From: JAKACA01 sp963769255
GTDB taxonomy: Bacteria > Actinomycetota > Acidimicrobiia > Acidimicrobiales > Bog-793
DNA length: 64,000 bases
NCBI GenBank assembly: GCA_963769255.1
Contig: CAVYKV010000001.1
Coordinates: 2,790,001 to 2,854,000, forward strand
Direction: 5' to 3'
Shown here: one piece after another, positions 1 through 9,390 of the stretch
How the letters are laid out: the number at the start of each line of letters is the position of its first letter
Numbering within the stretch: the first letter of the stretch is position 1
Translations under genes and position numbers: made by a program
The notes under the pieces: generated by a model
Databases searched by the model: none
Told to the model about the DNA's origin: nothing
What the model saw: only the letters and a program-made list of their open reading frames with translations

Positions 1-1
1 C

Positions 2-2377
2 GGGCAGGTGAGCGCCCACAGCCCGCACGGTGCCTACGACAAGCGGTACGCCCACCCGGACGTGCTCGTGGCCGGCGGTGGCCCCGCCGGCATGGCGGCC
101 GCCATCGCCGCCGCCGAGGCGGGGGCGGAGGTCGTCCTCGTCGAGGAGGAGCACGCCCTCGGCGGCCACCTGCGCTTCGGCGGCGCCGACGAGCTGGCCG
201 CCCTCGCCGAGCTGCGGGCCGCCGTGGCCGCCCACGACAACATCGAGGTCCTCGTCGACTCGACCGTGACCGGGCGCTACGACGACAACTGGGTGGCCGT
301 GGCGCAGCGGAGCCACCCGGAGATCATCGAGCGTCTCATCAAAGCCCGCGTGAAGTCACTCGTCGTGGCACCCGGGCTCATCGAGCGCCCCTACGTCTTC
401 GAGAACAACGACCTCCCCGGGGTCATGCTCTCGACGGCGGCGAGGCGTCTCGTCGGGCTCTGGGCCGTGAAGCCGGGCGAGCGAGCGGTCGTCTTCGCCG
501 CCAACGAGTCGGGCGACGCCGCCGCCGAGGCCCTCGGGCGCGCCGGCGTCGAGGTCGCCGGGATCGTGGACGCCCGCCGGGGCGGTGGCATCGTCCGCGC
601 CAGCGGCAAGGGCACCCTCGAGTCGGTCGAGCTCTCGAACGGCAGCACCGTGAGCTGCGACCTCCTGGTGACGGCGACGGGCTGGACAGCGCCCACCCTG
701 CTGCTCAACATGGCCGGCGACCGCCCCGCCTACGACGAGCGTGCGGCCCGCTTCGTGCCCGGTGGCGACGTGGCGGACGGCGTCTTCGCCACCGGTGGCA
801 TCGTCGGCGACGGCTCCACCGACGAGCTCGTCGCTCACGGGAAGGCCACGGGGGCCATCGCCGCCGCCCACGCCCTCGGTGCTGCTCACGCCGGCTCGGC
901 CCACGACGGCTCCGCCCCCACCCTGCCCTCCCTCGCCCCGGCCGAGCACCCGGCGCTCTTCCAGTCGTCCACGAGCGGTTTCGTCGACTACTCGGAGGAC
1001 GTCGCCGCCAAGGACCTCGTGTCGGCCGCCCGCGAGGGCTACGACTCGGTGGAGCTGCTGAAGCGCTACACGACGGCCACGATGGGTCCGGCCCAGGGCA
1101 AGCTCGAGACCATCAACACCGTGGCGGTGCTCTCGGAGGCGAACCACAGCACGATCGCCGAGACGGGCACGACCGTGTGGCGGCCGCCCCATGCCCCCAT
1201 CAGCCTCGGTGCCCTCGCCGGCCGCATCCTCGAGCCGACGAGGTACTCGCCGATGCAGCCCTGGCACGACGCCCACGGCGCGAGGCCGATCATCGCCGGG
1301 CAGTGGATCCGCCCGGAGCACTATGGCGACCCCGCCGCCGAGGTGCGCAACGTGCGCGAGAACGTGGGCGTCATCGACGTGACCCCGCTCGGCAAGCTCG
1401 ACCTCCGCGGCCCCGGCGTGCCCGCCCTCCTCAACTTCCTCTACGTGAACAAGTGGTCGAAGCTGGACGTCGGGTCGGTCCGCTACGGGGTGATGTGCGG
1501 GGAGGACGGCGTCGTCGTGGACGACGGCGTCACCGGCCACCTCGGCCCCGACCACTACTTCATGTCGACGACGAGCTCGGGCGCCGGCGGCGTGCACGAC
1601 TGGATCGAGAACTGGCTGCAGACGAGCCTGACGACCCTGCAGGTGCACGTCACCTCCGTGCTGTCGGCCTACGCCAGCATCAACGTGGCAGGCCCGAACT
1701 CGCGCGAGCTCCTCTCGCGCCTCGTGGAAGGCGTCGACCTGTCACCCGAGGCCTTCAAGTACATGCAGGTGCGCACGGGGTCCATCGCCGGCATCAGCGG
1801 CTGCCACATGTGGCGCATCGGCTTCACGGGCGAGCTGAGCTTCGAGATCCACGTGCCGGCCGCCTACGGCCTCTACGTCTGGGAGACGCTCATGTCGGCC
1901 GGCGCCGACCTCGGCATCGCCCCCTTCGGCCTCGAGGCGCAGCGCATCATGCGCCTCGAGAAGGGCCACTTCATCGTCGGCCAGGACACCGACGGCGTGA
2001 CGCAGGCCTTCTCCGCCGGGCTCGACTGGCTCGTGAAGCTCGACAAGGACGACTTTGCCGGCAAGCCGGAGCTCGTCTGGCAGTCCGAGCGGGAGGGCGA
2101 GGCGCAGCTCGTCGGGCTGCAGCCGACGGACCCGCAGCTCGTCCCGGCGGAGGCGAGCCAGATCGTGAGCGCCGGGGGCAAGATCGAGGGCCGCATCACC
2201 TCGAGCCGGTACTCGCCAACGCTCGACCGCTCCATCGCCCTCGGGATCGTCTCGGCCCGCCTCACGGCGCCGGGGACGCTCGTGACGATCCGCCTCCCGG
2301 ACGGCACGTCGGCGACGGCCCGGGTCACGGAGCACCACGCCCACTTCGACCACGAAGGGAGCCGGCTCCGTGGCTGA
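2..2377 (+). CDS. soxA: Sarcosine oxidase alpha subunit (SoxA), 5' end outside the window
   Basis: Oxidative demethylation of sarcosine to glycine, passing the C1 unit to tetrahydrofolate. The frame is open to the left edge, so the N-terminal 2Fe-2S-like part expected in this roughly 950-1000 residue subunit lies upstream. Counting from an internal GTG at 8, a GGGPAG dinucleotide-binding motif is near residue 23, and the C-terminal half from about residue 430 is a GcvT (aminomethyltransferase) module followed by a GcvT C-terminal barrel ending near residue 785. The stop overlaps the start of soxG. In classical soxBDAG loci, soxB and soxD would lie just upstream, which cannot be seen here. Family call is firm; the true start is not visible. 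Confidence 0.9.
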   Translation, partial: GQVSAHSPHGAYDKRYAHPDVLVAGGGPAGMAAAIAAAEAGAEVVLVEEEHALGGHLRFGGADELAALAELRAAVAAHDNIEVLVDSTVTGRYDDNWVAVAQRSHPEIIERLIKARVKSLVVAPGLIERPYVFENNDLPGVMLSTAARRLVGLWAVKPGERAVVFAANESGDAAAEALGRAGVEVAGIVDARRGGGIVRASGKGTLESVELSNGSTVSCDLLVTATGWTAPTLLLNMAGDRPAYDERAARFVPGGDVADGVFATGGIVGDGSTDELVAHGKATGAIAAAHALGAAHAGSAHDGSAPTLPSLAPAEHPALFQSSTSGFVDYSEDVAAKDLVSAAREGYDSVELLKRYTTATMGPAQGKLETINTVAVLSEANHSTIAETGTTVWRPPHAPISLGALAGRILEPTRYSPMQPWHDAHGARPIIAGQWIRPEHYGDPAAEVRNVRENVGVIDVTPLGKLDLRGPGVPALLNFLYVNKWSKLDVGSVRYGVMCGEDGVVVDDGVTGHLGPDHYFMSTTSSGAGGVHDWIENWLQTSLTTLQVHVTSVLSAYASINVAGPNSRELLSRLVEGVDLSPEAFKYMQVRTGSIAGISGCHMWRIGFTGELSFEIHVPAAYGLYVWETLMSAGADLGIAPFGLEAQRIMRLEKGHFIVGQDTDGVTQAFSAGLDWLVKLDKDDFAGKPELVWQSEREGEAQLVGLQPTDPQLVPAEASQIVSAGGKIEGRITSSRYSPTLDRSIALGIVSARLTAPGTLVTIRLPDGTSATARVTEHHAHFDHEGSRLRG

Positions 2378-3014
2378 CACCGGCACCGCCCCCATCGCCC
2401 GCTCCCCCATCGCGCCGAAACGGCCAGTGCGCATGCACGAAGGCTGGGAGGTCTCGGCCGCCCGCTCGGAGGCCGCCCTGCGCCTCTCCGACCTCACGGC
2501 CCTCACGAAGGAGCTCGTGCGAGCAGCCGCCTCCTCGGCGGCGGCCGGCCGGCTCGACTGCCCCTACGGGGCGACGCGGCGGGAAGCCGACGGCAGCCTC
2601 GTACTCGGGGCCGGCCCGGACGAGTGGTTGATCCTCAGCCCCGCCGGCCGGCGCTCGCAGCTCGCCGGAGAGCTCGAGAGCGCCTTCGAGCGGGACCGGG
2701 CTGGCGAGCTCGTCACCGTCATCGACCTCACGCACGGTTCCGTCGTGCTGCGCCTCTCGGGCGACAAGGCCCACCGGTGCCTCGCAAAGGTCTGCGCCAT
2801 CGACTTCTCCGACCGGGTGACGCCGGACGGAAGCTGCTTCCGCTCCTCGCTGGCACGGCTTCGCTGCACGGTCGCCCGCGACGACCTCGGGGAGGAGCGG
2901 TCCTACCTCATCGAGAGCGATCGCTCCTCGGGCCAGTACCTCTTCGAGGCCCTGAGCGAGGCAGGCTCCGAATTCGCGATAGAAGTGGATGGATACCTCG
3001 AGAAGGAGATCTGA
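2370..3014 (+). CDS. soxG: Sarcosine oxidase gamma subunit (SoxG)
   Basis: Small subunit of heterotetrameric sarcosine oxidase, with a GcvT-like fold. The 214-residue product matches the usual SoxG length, and segments such as GPDEWLIL near residue 80 and DLTHGSVVLRLSG near residue 120 resemble the family. The GTG start lies inside the last codons of soxA (8-base overlap), indicating translational coupling. It is followed after 4 bases by formate-tetrahydrofolate ligase, so sarcosine demethylation and one-carbon oxidation appear to share a transcript. Confidence 0.85.
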   Translation: MADTGTAPIARSPIAPKRPVRMHEGWEVSAARSEAALRLSDLTALTKELVRAAASSAAAGRLDCPYGATRREADGSLVLGAGPDEWLILSPAGRRSQLAGELESAFERDRAGELVTVIDLTHGSVVLRLSGDKAHRCLAKVCAIDFSDRVTPDGSCFRSSLARLRCTVARDDLGEERSYLIESDRSSGQYLFEALSEAGSEFAIEVDGYLEKEI

Positions 3015-3018
3015 ACCG

Positions 3019-4717
3019 ATGACGTTTCCCAGTGACCTCGAGATTGCCCGCCAGGCCACGTTGCGCCCCATCATGGAAATTGCCGCCGAGATGGGGCTCA
3101 CGCCGGATCTGCTGGAGCAGTACGGGTCCAGCGTGCTCAAGATCAAGCTCGAGGCCATCGAGGCGTTGGCGGAGCGGCCGAAGGCGAAATATGTCTGCGT
3201 GACTGCCATCACCCCGACCCCCCTCGGCGAGGGCAAGACGACGACGACCGTCGGGCTCGGCCAGGCCATGAAGCACATCAGCAAGCGGGCCACCATCGCC
3301 ATCCGCCAGCCCTCCATGGGGCCGACCTTCGGCATCAAGGGCGGCGCCGCCGGCGGCGGCTACAGCCAGGCCGTACCGATGGAGCTGTTCAACCTCCACC
3401 TCACGGGCGACATGCACGCCGTTACGGCGGCCCACAACATGCTGTCGGCCATGGTCGACAACCACCTCCATCAAGGCAACGCCCTCGGCCTCGACCTGCA
3501 CAACATCACCTGGCGGCGAGTGCTCGACGTCAACGACCGGGCGCTGCGCAACATCGTCACCGGCCTCGGCACGAAGGAGGACGGCGTGCCCCGCCAGACC
3601 GGCTTCGACATCACCGCCGCCTCCGAGGTGATGGCCATCCTCGGCCTCACCACGTCGCTCAAGGACCTCCGCAAGCGCCTCGGCCGCATCGTCGTCGGCT
3701 ACACCGACAGCGGCGACGCCGTGACGGCCGAAGCAGCTGCACGGCGCAGGCGCCATGACGGTCATCATGCGCGAGGCCATCAAGCCGAACCTCCTGCAGA
3801 CGCTCGAGAACACGCCGGTGCTCGTGCACGCCGGGCCCTTCGGCAACATCGCCACCGGCAACTCCTCCGTCGTGGCCGACCTCATCGGCATCCACTCGGG
3901 CGACTTCCTCATCACCGAGTCCGGCTTCGGCGCCGACATGGGGGCGGAGCGCTTCTTCAACATCAAGTGCCGCACCTCCGGACTGCAGCCCGACGCCGTC
4001 GTCGTCGTCGCCACCGTGCGCGCCCTCAAGGCCCACTCCGGCAAGCACCGCGTCGTCGCCGGCAAGGCACTCCCGCCCGCCCTGCTCGAGGAGAACCCGG
4101 AGGAGGTGCAGGTCGGCGGCGCCAACCTGCGCAAGCAGATCGCCAACATGCAGCTCTTCGGCGTGACCCCTGTCGTCGCCATCAACGCCTTCCCCGGCGA
4201 CTTCCCCTCCGAGCACGACGCCATCCGCGAGATCGCCGAGTCCATGGGCGTGAAGGCGGCCGTCTCCAACCACTTCTCCGAGGGCGGCAAGGGCGCCATC
4301 GAGCTCGCCGAGGCCGTCGTGGAGGCGGCCGACCGGCCGAGCGAGTTCCACCTCCTCTACCCGGACGAGGCGTCGCTCAAGGAGAAGATCGAGACGGTGG
4401 CCACGAAGGTGTACGGAGCCGACGGCGTCGACTACACGCCGCTCGCCAACCGGCAGCTCGACAACTACACGCGCAACGGCTTCGGCAACCTCCCCGTCTG
4501 CATCGCCAAGACCCACCTGTCGATCTCGTCCGACCCGACGCTGAAGGGCGCTCCCACGGGATGGAGGCTCCCGGTGCGGGAGGTGCGTGCGTCCGTGGGG
4601 GCGGGTTTCGTCTACCCCATCTGCGGAGACATGCGCACGATGCCAGGGCTCGGGTCGGCACCGGCCGCCGAGCGCATCGACATCGACGAGGACGGCGAGA
4701 TCGTCGGCCTCTCCTGA
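3019..4717 (+). CDS. fhs: Formate-tetrahydrofolate ligase, frameshifted at about 3733
   Basis: Interconverts formate, ATP and H4folate with 10-formyl-H4folate. Next to H4folate-dependent demethylases it most likely runs toward formate and ATP. The ATP-binding segment TPLGEGKTTTT lies near residue 70, followed by the conserved GPTFGIKGGAAGGGYSQ stretch. The first frame reads correctly to VTAE, then one surplus G at about 3733 moves the rest into another frame (QLHGAGAMTVIMREAIKPNL onward). With that base removed the protein is 565 residues, close to the normal length of about 555. Because both halves are fully conserved, an assembly or sequencing indel is more likely than a dead gene. Confidence 0.9.
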
Positions 4718-4739
4718 CGCTCCCTGCTCGACACTGAGG

Positions 4740-4779
4740 CGCCCCTCGGTCCTCGCTGCGGCGAGACGGCCGGGGGGCG
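4740..4779 (+). terminator. Nested GC hairpin after fhs, possible terminator or attenuator
   Basis: Outer arms CGCCCC (4740-4745) and GGGGCG (4774-4779) enclose an inner stem CTCGC (4752-4756) with GCGAG (4761-4765). It sits between the fhs stop and the next ribosome-binding site. There is no T tract, so termination is only a possibility. Confidence 0.3.
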
Positions 4780-4830
4780 TCCCTGCGAGCGCCCGCAGCA
4801 CCAGCAACGACCACCGAGGAGGAGCCACCC

Positions 4831-5952
4831 ATGCCACTCACGACGACTGCCGCCGTGCTCACCGCCTACGGCGAACCCCTCCGGGTCACGGAGCTCGAGC
4901 TGGACGACCCGGGTCCGGAGGAGGTGCGCGTCCGCATCGAGGCGAGCGGTGTCTGCCACAGCGACTGGAACTCCGTCACCGGCACCTCCGCCACCCGCCT
5001 GCCAGCCGTGCTCGGGCACGAGGGCGCCGGCGTCGTAGAGGCCGTCGGGGACGAGGTGTCGAAGGTGCGGCCCGGTGACAAGGTGGTGCTCTCCTGGCTG
5101 CCGACGTGCGGGCGGTGCCCAGCCTGCCAGCGCGGACGCCTCGCCCTCTGCGAGGTCGCCACGGCCGAGATGGGCATCGGGTCCCTCCCCGGCGGCGGCT
5201 TCCGCCTCTCGCAGGGGGGCGAGCGCGTCTACCACTACTCGTACCTGTCGGCCTTCGCCCGCCACGCCGTCGTGCACGAGCGGTCGTGCGTGGTGCTGCC
5301 CGACGGCACCAACCTCGACGTCGCCGCTCTCGTCGGCTGCGCTGTCATGACCGGCCTCGGGGCCGTCGTGAACCGCGCCAAGGTGGAGCCCGGCTCGACC
5401 GTCGCCGTCTTCGGCGCCGGGGGCGTCGGTCTCTCGGCCATCATGGGCGCCCGCCTCTCGGGCGCCGGCACGATCATCGCCATCGAGCCCGTCGAGTCGA
5501 AGCGTCAGCTCGCCCTCGACGTCGGAGCCACCGTCGCCCTCGACGGCACGGATCCGAACCTCGCCGCCGCCGTCGCCGAGCACTCCCCGGGAGGGCTCGA
5601 CTATGCCTTCGAAGCCGCCGGCAAGGCGTTCCTCACCGAGCTCGCCTTCGGCCTGCTGCGCCGAGGCGGCATGCTCGTGACAGTCGGCCTGCCACCTGAC
5701 GGCTCCACGGTGAGCTTCCCCGCCCCGGAGCTCGTCCGCTCCGAGAAGGTCGTGACGGGTACCTTCTACGGGTCGGCCCGGCCTCAGCTCGACATGCCGA
5801 TGATCCTCGACCTCTATGCCGCCGGCCGGCTCCCCCTCGACCGCCTCGTGACGAAGCGCTACCCCCTCGAGGGAGTGAACGAAGCCTTTGCCGACATGAA
5901 CGCCGGCGTCGTCGCCCGCGGCGTGCTGAAGCCGTGGCAGGCGGCGCCGTGA
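4831..5952 (+). CDS. Zinc-dependent alcohol dehydrogenase, class III / thiol-dependent formaldehyde dehydrogenase type
   Basis: Medium-chain NAD(P)-dependent dehydrogenase of 373 residues. Near the N terminus it has the catalytic-zinc segment GVCHSDWN and GHEGAGVVE, followed by the structural-zinc cysteines CGRCPACQRGRLALC near residues 91-105, and a Rossmann motif GAGGVG near residue 197. The class III family includes S-hydroxymethylglutathione and mycothiol-dependent formaldehyde dehydrogenases. In this C1 context oxidation of a formaldehyde-thiol adduct is an attractive inference, but the exact substrate is not readable. The ATG is preceded by a strong GAGGAGGAG ribosome-binding site at 4816-4824. 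Confidence 0.8.
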   Translation: MPLTTTAAVLTAYGEPLRVTELELDDPGPEEVRVRIEASGVCHSDWNSVTGTSATRLPAVLGHEGAGVVEAVGDEVSKVRPGDKVVLSWLPTCGRCPACQRGRLALCEVATAEMGIGSLPGGGFRLSQGGERVYHYSYLSAFARHAVVHERSCVVLPDGTNLDVAALVGCAVMTGLGAVVNRAKVEPGSTVAVFGAGGVGLSAIMGARLSGAGTIIAIEPVESKRQLALDVGATVALDGTDPNLAAAVAEHSPGGLDYAFEAAGKAFLTELAFGLLRRGGMLVTVGLPPDGSTVSFPAPELVRSEKVVTGTFYGSARPQLDMPMILDLYAAGRLPLDRLVTKRYPLEGVNEAFADMNAGVVARGVLKPWQAAP

Positions 5953-6003
5953 GAGAGGCGGGCGCCTCCGGCACCGCCGGCGGGTCGCCCCGGCCGGCCG
6001 TTG

Positions 6004-6016
6004 CCCACAACGTGGG
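6004..6016. promoter_or_regulatory. Short inverted repeat upstream of the FAD/GcvT fusion gene
   Basis: CCCAC-AAC-GTGGG, perfect 5-base arms, in the 106-base gap between the dehydrogenase and the next start. It could be an operator, but arms this short are common in GC-rich DNA. Confidence 0.2.
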
Positions 6017-6058
6017 ACGTTGCGACACGCTGCTGCGCCACCGGCCAGAATCGTTGCC

Positions 6059-8620
6059 ATGAGCGACGCCACCGGGGCCGAAAGCCCGACTCCCGACTCC
6101 GCCACGACGACCTCCGCCCGCGCCGTCATCATCGGCGCCGGCATCGTGGGCAACAGCATTGCCTACCATCTCGCCCGCCTCGGCTGGCGCGACCTCGTCC
6201 TCCTCGACAAGGGACCCATGCCGAACCCGGGCGGATCCACCGGGCACGCCTCCAACTTCATCTTCCCCATCGACTACTCGAGGATGATGACCGAGCTGAC
6301 GGCCGACTCCTCGGCGCAGTACCGGGAGATGGGCGTGCACATCGAGTCGGGCGGCATCGAGGTGGCTCGCACCCCCGAGCGTCAGGCGGAGTTCCGCCGC
6401 CGCGCCTCGACTGCCGTTGCCTGGGGCATCGAGACCGAGATCATCTCCCCCGCCCGCGTGGCCGAGATGGTCCCTTATCTCGACCCGGGCGTCATCCTCG
6501 AAGGCCTCTGGTTTCCCACCTGCGGCGTCGTCGACTCGCTACGTGCCGGCACGATCATGCGGGAGGAGGCGCAGCGCCTCGGCGCCCTCGAAGTGCGAGC
6601 CAACACCGAGGTGCTCGGCATCGAGACCGAGGCCGGCTCACCCCGGCGGGCACGGCAGGTGCGCACGACGCGGGGCGACATCGACACCGAGGTCGTCGTC
6701 GTCTGTTGCGGCGTCTGGAGCCCGCGCATCGCCGCCATGGCGGGAGCCCACATCCCCCTCACGCCGATCGTCCATCAGATGATCAGCGTCGGCCCCATCC
6801 CGCTCTTCGCCGGCACCGTCGGCGAGATCGCCTACCCGATCGTGCGCGACGTCGACACGAACATGTACGAGCGCCAGCACGGAGGCGACCTCGAGGTGGG
6901 CTCCTACGCCCACCGTGCCATCATCGTCCGCCCCGACGACATCCCTTCCAACGAGGAGGCGTCCCTCTCCCCGACGGAGATGCCGTTCACGCAAGACGAC
7001 TTCGACCCCCAGCTGGCAGAGGCGCTCGAGCTGATGCCGGAGCTCCTCGGCGACGAGTCCGTAGGCATTCGCTACGCCATCAACGGGCTCATCTCCATCA
7101 CGCCGGACGGCCACCCTGTGCTCGGCGAGTCGCCCGAGGTGGGCGGCCTCTGGTCCGTCGCAGCCAGCTGGATCAAGGAGGGCCCCGGCATCGGGCGGGC
7201 CGTGGCCGAGTGGATGAACGGCGAGGAGCCGGAGATCGACATCTCCGAGGCGGACATCGCCCGTTTCTACCCGTTCCAGACGACGCGGCGGCACGTGCAG
7301 GCGAGGGCGAGCGAGAGCTTCAACAAGATGTACGGGATCGTCCACCCGCAAGAGCAGTGGGGGGACGAGCGCAACCTCCGCCTGGCGCCCATGCAGGCGG
7401 CCGAGCGCGACCTCGGGGCCGTCTTCTTCCAGACGGCAGGCTGGGAGCGGCCGTTCTGGTACGAGAGCAACGCCGGCCTCCTCGAGCGTTACGGCGACGC
7501 CGTTATGCCCCGCCAGGCGGAGTGGGAGTCCCGCTGGTGGTCGCCCATCATCAACGCCGAGCACCTCGCTATGCGCGACGGCTGCGGCCTCGTCGACCTC
7601 TCGGCCTTCTGTGTCTTCGACGTCACGGGTCCGGCTGCCCTCGAGTCCCTGCAGCAGGTGGCGGTCGCCCAGCTCGACGTGGCCCCCGGCCGCGTCGTGT
7701 ACACGCCGTTCCTCACCGAGGCGGGGGGCTTCCGGGCCGACCTCACGATCATGCGGCTCTCCGACGACCACTTCCGCGTCGTCACGGGCGGAGCCGGGGG
7801 CATGGCGGACCGGCACTGGATCGCCCGGCACCTGCCGGCCGACGGGTCGGCGCAGATCGCCGACCTCACGTCCTGTTTCACGACCATCGGCCTGTGGGGG
7901 CCGAACGCCCGCCACGTGCTCTCGAGCGTGACGGAGGACGATGTCTCGGCGGCCGGCTTCGCCTTCGGGACCTGCCGCCGGTTGGAGATGGCCGGCGTCG
8001 CCGTCCTCGCCTCCCGCATCTCCTACGTGGGTGAGCTCGGTTGGGAGATCTACGTCCCCATCGAGCAGGGCGCTCGCGTCTGGCAGGCCCTCTACGAGGC
8101 CGGTCAGCCCCATGGCCTCGTGCCCGTGGGCATCGGGGTGTACGGCACCACCGGTCGCATCGAGAAGGGGTATCGTGCGTTCGGCAGTGAGCTGACGGCG
8201 GAGTACACGATCGTGGAAGCGGGCATGGCGCGGCCCCAGGTGAAGAAACAAGACTTCATCGGCAAGGCCGCCTACCTCGCCCAGCGCGAGGAGCCGCCGT
8301 GCGCCACCCTCTGCACGCTCACGGTGGACGACCACACGGACGCCGCCGGCCGCAAGCGCTACATGATCGGAGGGGAGCCCATCCTCACCGCCGGCGGCGA
8401 GCGCATCGTCGACTCGAAAGGGCGGCCCTCCTACGCCACGACGGCCGGCTCCGGCCCTTCGCTCGGCAAGCACCTCCTCCTCGCCTACCTGCCGCCGCAG
8501 CAGGCCGTCGAGGGTACGCGGCTGCAGGTGCAGTACATGAACGAGGGCTTCCCGGTGACCGTCGCCGTCGCCGGGGCGACCCCGCTCTTCGACCCGGACA
8601 ACAGCCGCGTGAGGTCGTGA
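6059..8620 (+). CDS. Dimethylglycine/sarcosine dehydrogenase-like FAD oxidoreductase with GcvT domain
   Basis: An 853-residue fusion of an N-terminal DAO-type FAD domain (VIIGAGIVGNSIAYHLARLG at about residues 23-42) and a C-terminal GcvT plus GcvT_C aminomethyltransferase half from about residue 490. This architecture belongs to dimethylglycine and sarcosine dehydrogenases, which strip N-methyl groups, hand the C1 to H4folate and reduce ETF. His63 in GSTGHAS is at the position used for covalent histidyl-FAD in the family. The start is the ATG at 6059; no good ribosome-binding site is visible, so a leaderless start is possible. It overlaps etfB by one base (ATGA), tying it directly to its probable electron acceptor. 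Confidence 0.82.
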   Translation: MSDATGAESPTPDSATTTSARAVIIGAGIVGNSIAYHLARLGWRDLVLLDKGPMPNPGGSTGHASNFIFPIDYSRMMTELTADSSAQYREMGVHIESGGIEVARTPERQAEFRRRASTAVAWGIETEIISPARVAEMVPYLDPGVILEGLWFPTCGVVDSLRAGTIMREEAQRLGALEVRANTEVLGIETEAGSPRRARQVRTTRGDIDTEVVVVCCGVWSPRIAAMAGAHIPLTPIVHQMISVGPIPLFAGTVGEIAYPIVRDVDTNMYERQHGGDLEVGSYAHRAIIVRPDDIPSNEEASLSPTEMPFTQDDFDPQLAEALELMPELLGDESVGIRYAINGLISITPDGHPVLGESPEVGGLWSVAASWIKEGPGIGRAVAEWMNGEEPEIDISEADIARFYPFQTTRRHVQARASESFNKMYGIVHPQEQWGDERNLRLAPMQAAERDLGAVFFQTAGWERPFWYESNAGLLERYGDAVMPRQAEWESRWWSPIINAEHLAMRDGCGLVDLSAFCVFDVTGPAALESLQQVAVAQLDVAPGRVVYTPFLTEAGGFRADLTIMRLSDDHFRVVTGGAGGMADRHWIARHLPADGSAQIADLTSCFTTIGLWGPNARHVLSSVTEDDVSAAGFAFGTCRRLEMAGVAVLASRISYVGELGWEIYVPIEQGARVWQALYEAGQPHGLVPVGIGVYGTTGRIEKGYRAFGSELTAEYTIVEAGMARPQVKKQDFIGKAAYLAQREEPPCATLCTLTVDDHTDAAGRKRYMIGGEPILTAGGERIVDSKGRPSYATTAGSGPSLGKHLLLAYLPPQQAVEGTRLQVQYMNEGFPVTVAVAGATPLFDPDNSRVRS

Positions 8621-9390
8621 TGGACATCCTCGTGTGCGTGAAGCGCGTCCCCATGGTGGGTGGCCGTATCACGCTCACGGCCGACGGGCGGGAGGTCGAC
8701 GCCCGCTCCCTCGCCTTCACGACGAGCCCCCACGAGGAGTGCGCCGTGGAGGAGGCGGTCCGCCTCGTGGAGCGGGAAGGCGGCTCCGTCACGGTCGCCA
8801 CCCTCGGGCCGCCGGAGGCGGCCGATCAGCTGCGCGACGCCATCGCCGTCGGGGCGAACCAGGCCATCTTGCTGCGCACGGACGGGCGAGAGTGGGGGCC
8901 GACGGCGACCGCCCGCGCCATCGCCGGCCTGGCCGAGCGCCGTCAGGTGGAGACGGGCCGCCTCTACGACGTCATGCTCTTCGGCAACGAGGCGGCCGAC
9001 ACGGGCGATTACCAGGTACCGGTGCGCGTCGCCCATCTCCTCGGGCGGCCCTGCGCAACCGGCATCAAACACCTCGACATCGACGTGCACGGGGCTCACG
9101 CCAGCCGGGAGTACCGGGGCGTGACGGAGCGTTTCGAGCTGGCGCTGCCGGCCGTCGTGAGCGTGAAGGAGGGTATCAACCTCCCCCGCTACCCGTCGCT
9201 GCCGGGGCGGATGAGGGCCAAGAAGGCGACCATCGAGGAGATCGAGCCGGAGTACTGGGAGGACGGGCTCCACCTCGAGGTGCTGCGCGTCCCGACGAAC
9301 GAGCGGCGCAGCGCCGAGGTCCTCGGCCACGGGGTCGAGGCCGTGCCCGCGCTCGTGGAGCTCCTCGAACAGCTCGGGGTCGTGACGTGA
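8620..9390 (+). CDS. etfB: Electron transfer flavoprotein beta subunit
   Basis: 256 residues. It opens with MDILVCVKRVP, the standard ETF-beta N terminus, and carries the conserved NEAADTGDYQVP and LPRYPSLPGRMRAKK segments. With the alpha subunit it takes electrons from flavin dehydrogenases and passes them to the quinone pool. The ATG overlaps the stop of the preceding dimethylglycine-dehydrogenase-like gene, and its own stop overlaps etfA, suggesting this ETF pair is dedicated to amine demethylation rather than general beta-oxidation. Confidence 0.93.
   Translation: MDILVCVKRVPMVGGRITLTADGREVDARSLAFTTSPHEECAVEEAVRLVEREGGSVTVATLGPPEAADQLRDAIAVGANQAILLRTDGREWGPTATARAIAGLAERRQVETGRLYDVMLFGNEAADTGDYQVPVRVAHLLGRPCATGIKHLDIDVHGAHASREYRGVTERFELALPAVVSVKEGINLPRYPSLPGRMRAKKATIEEIEPEYWEDGLHLEVLRVPTNERRSAEVLGHGVEAVPALVELLEQLGVVT

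Noticed and set aside
1177..2631. Long overlapping frames on both strands inside soxA and other genes
   Set aside because: Arginine/proline-rich shadow frames caused by high GC; no family motifs.
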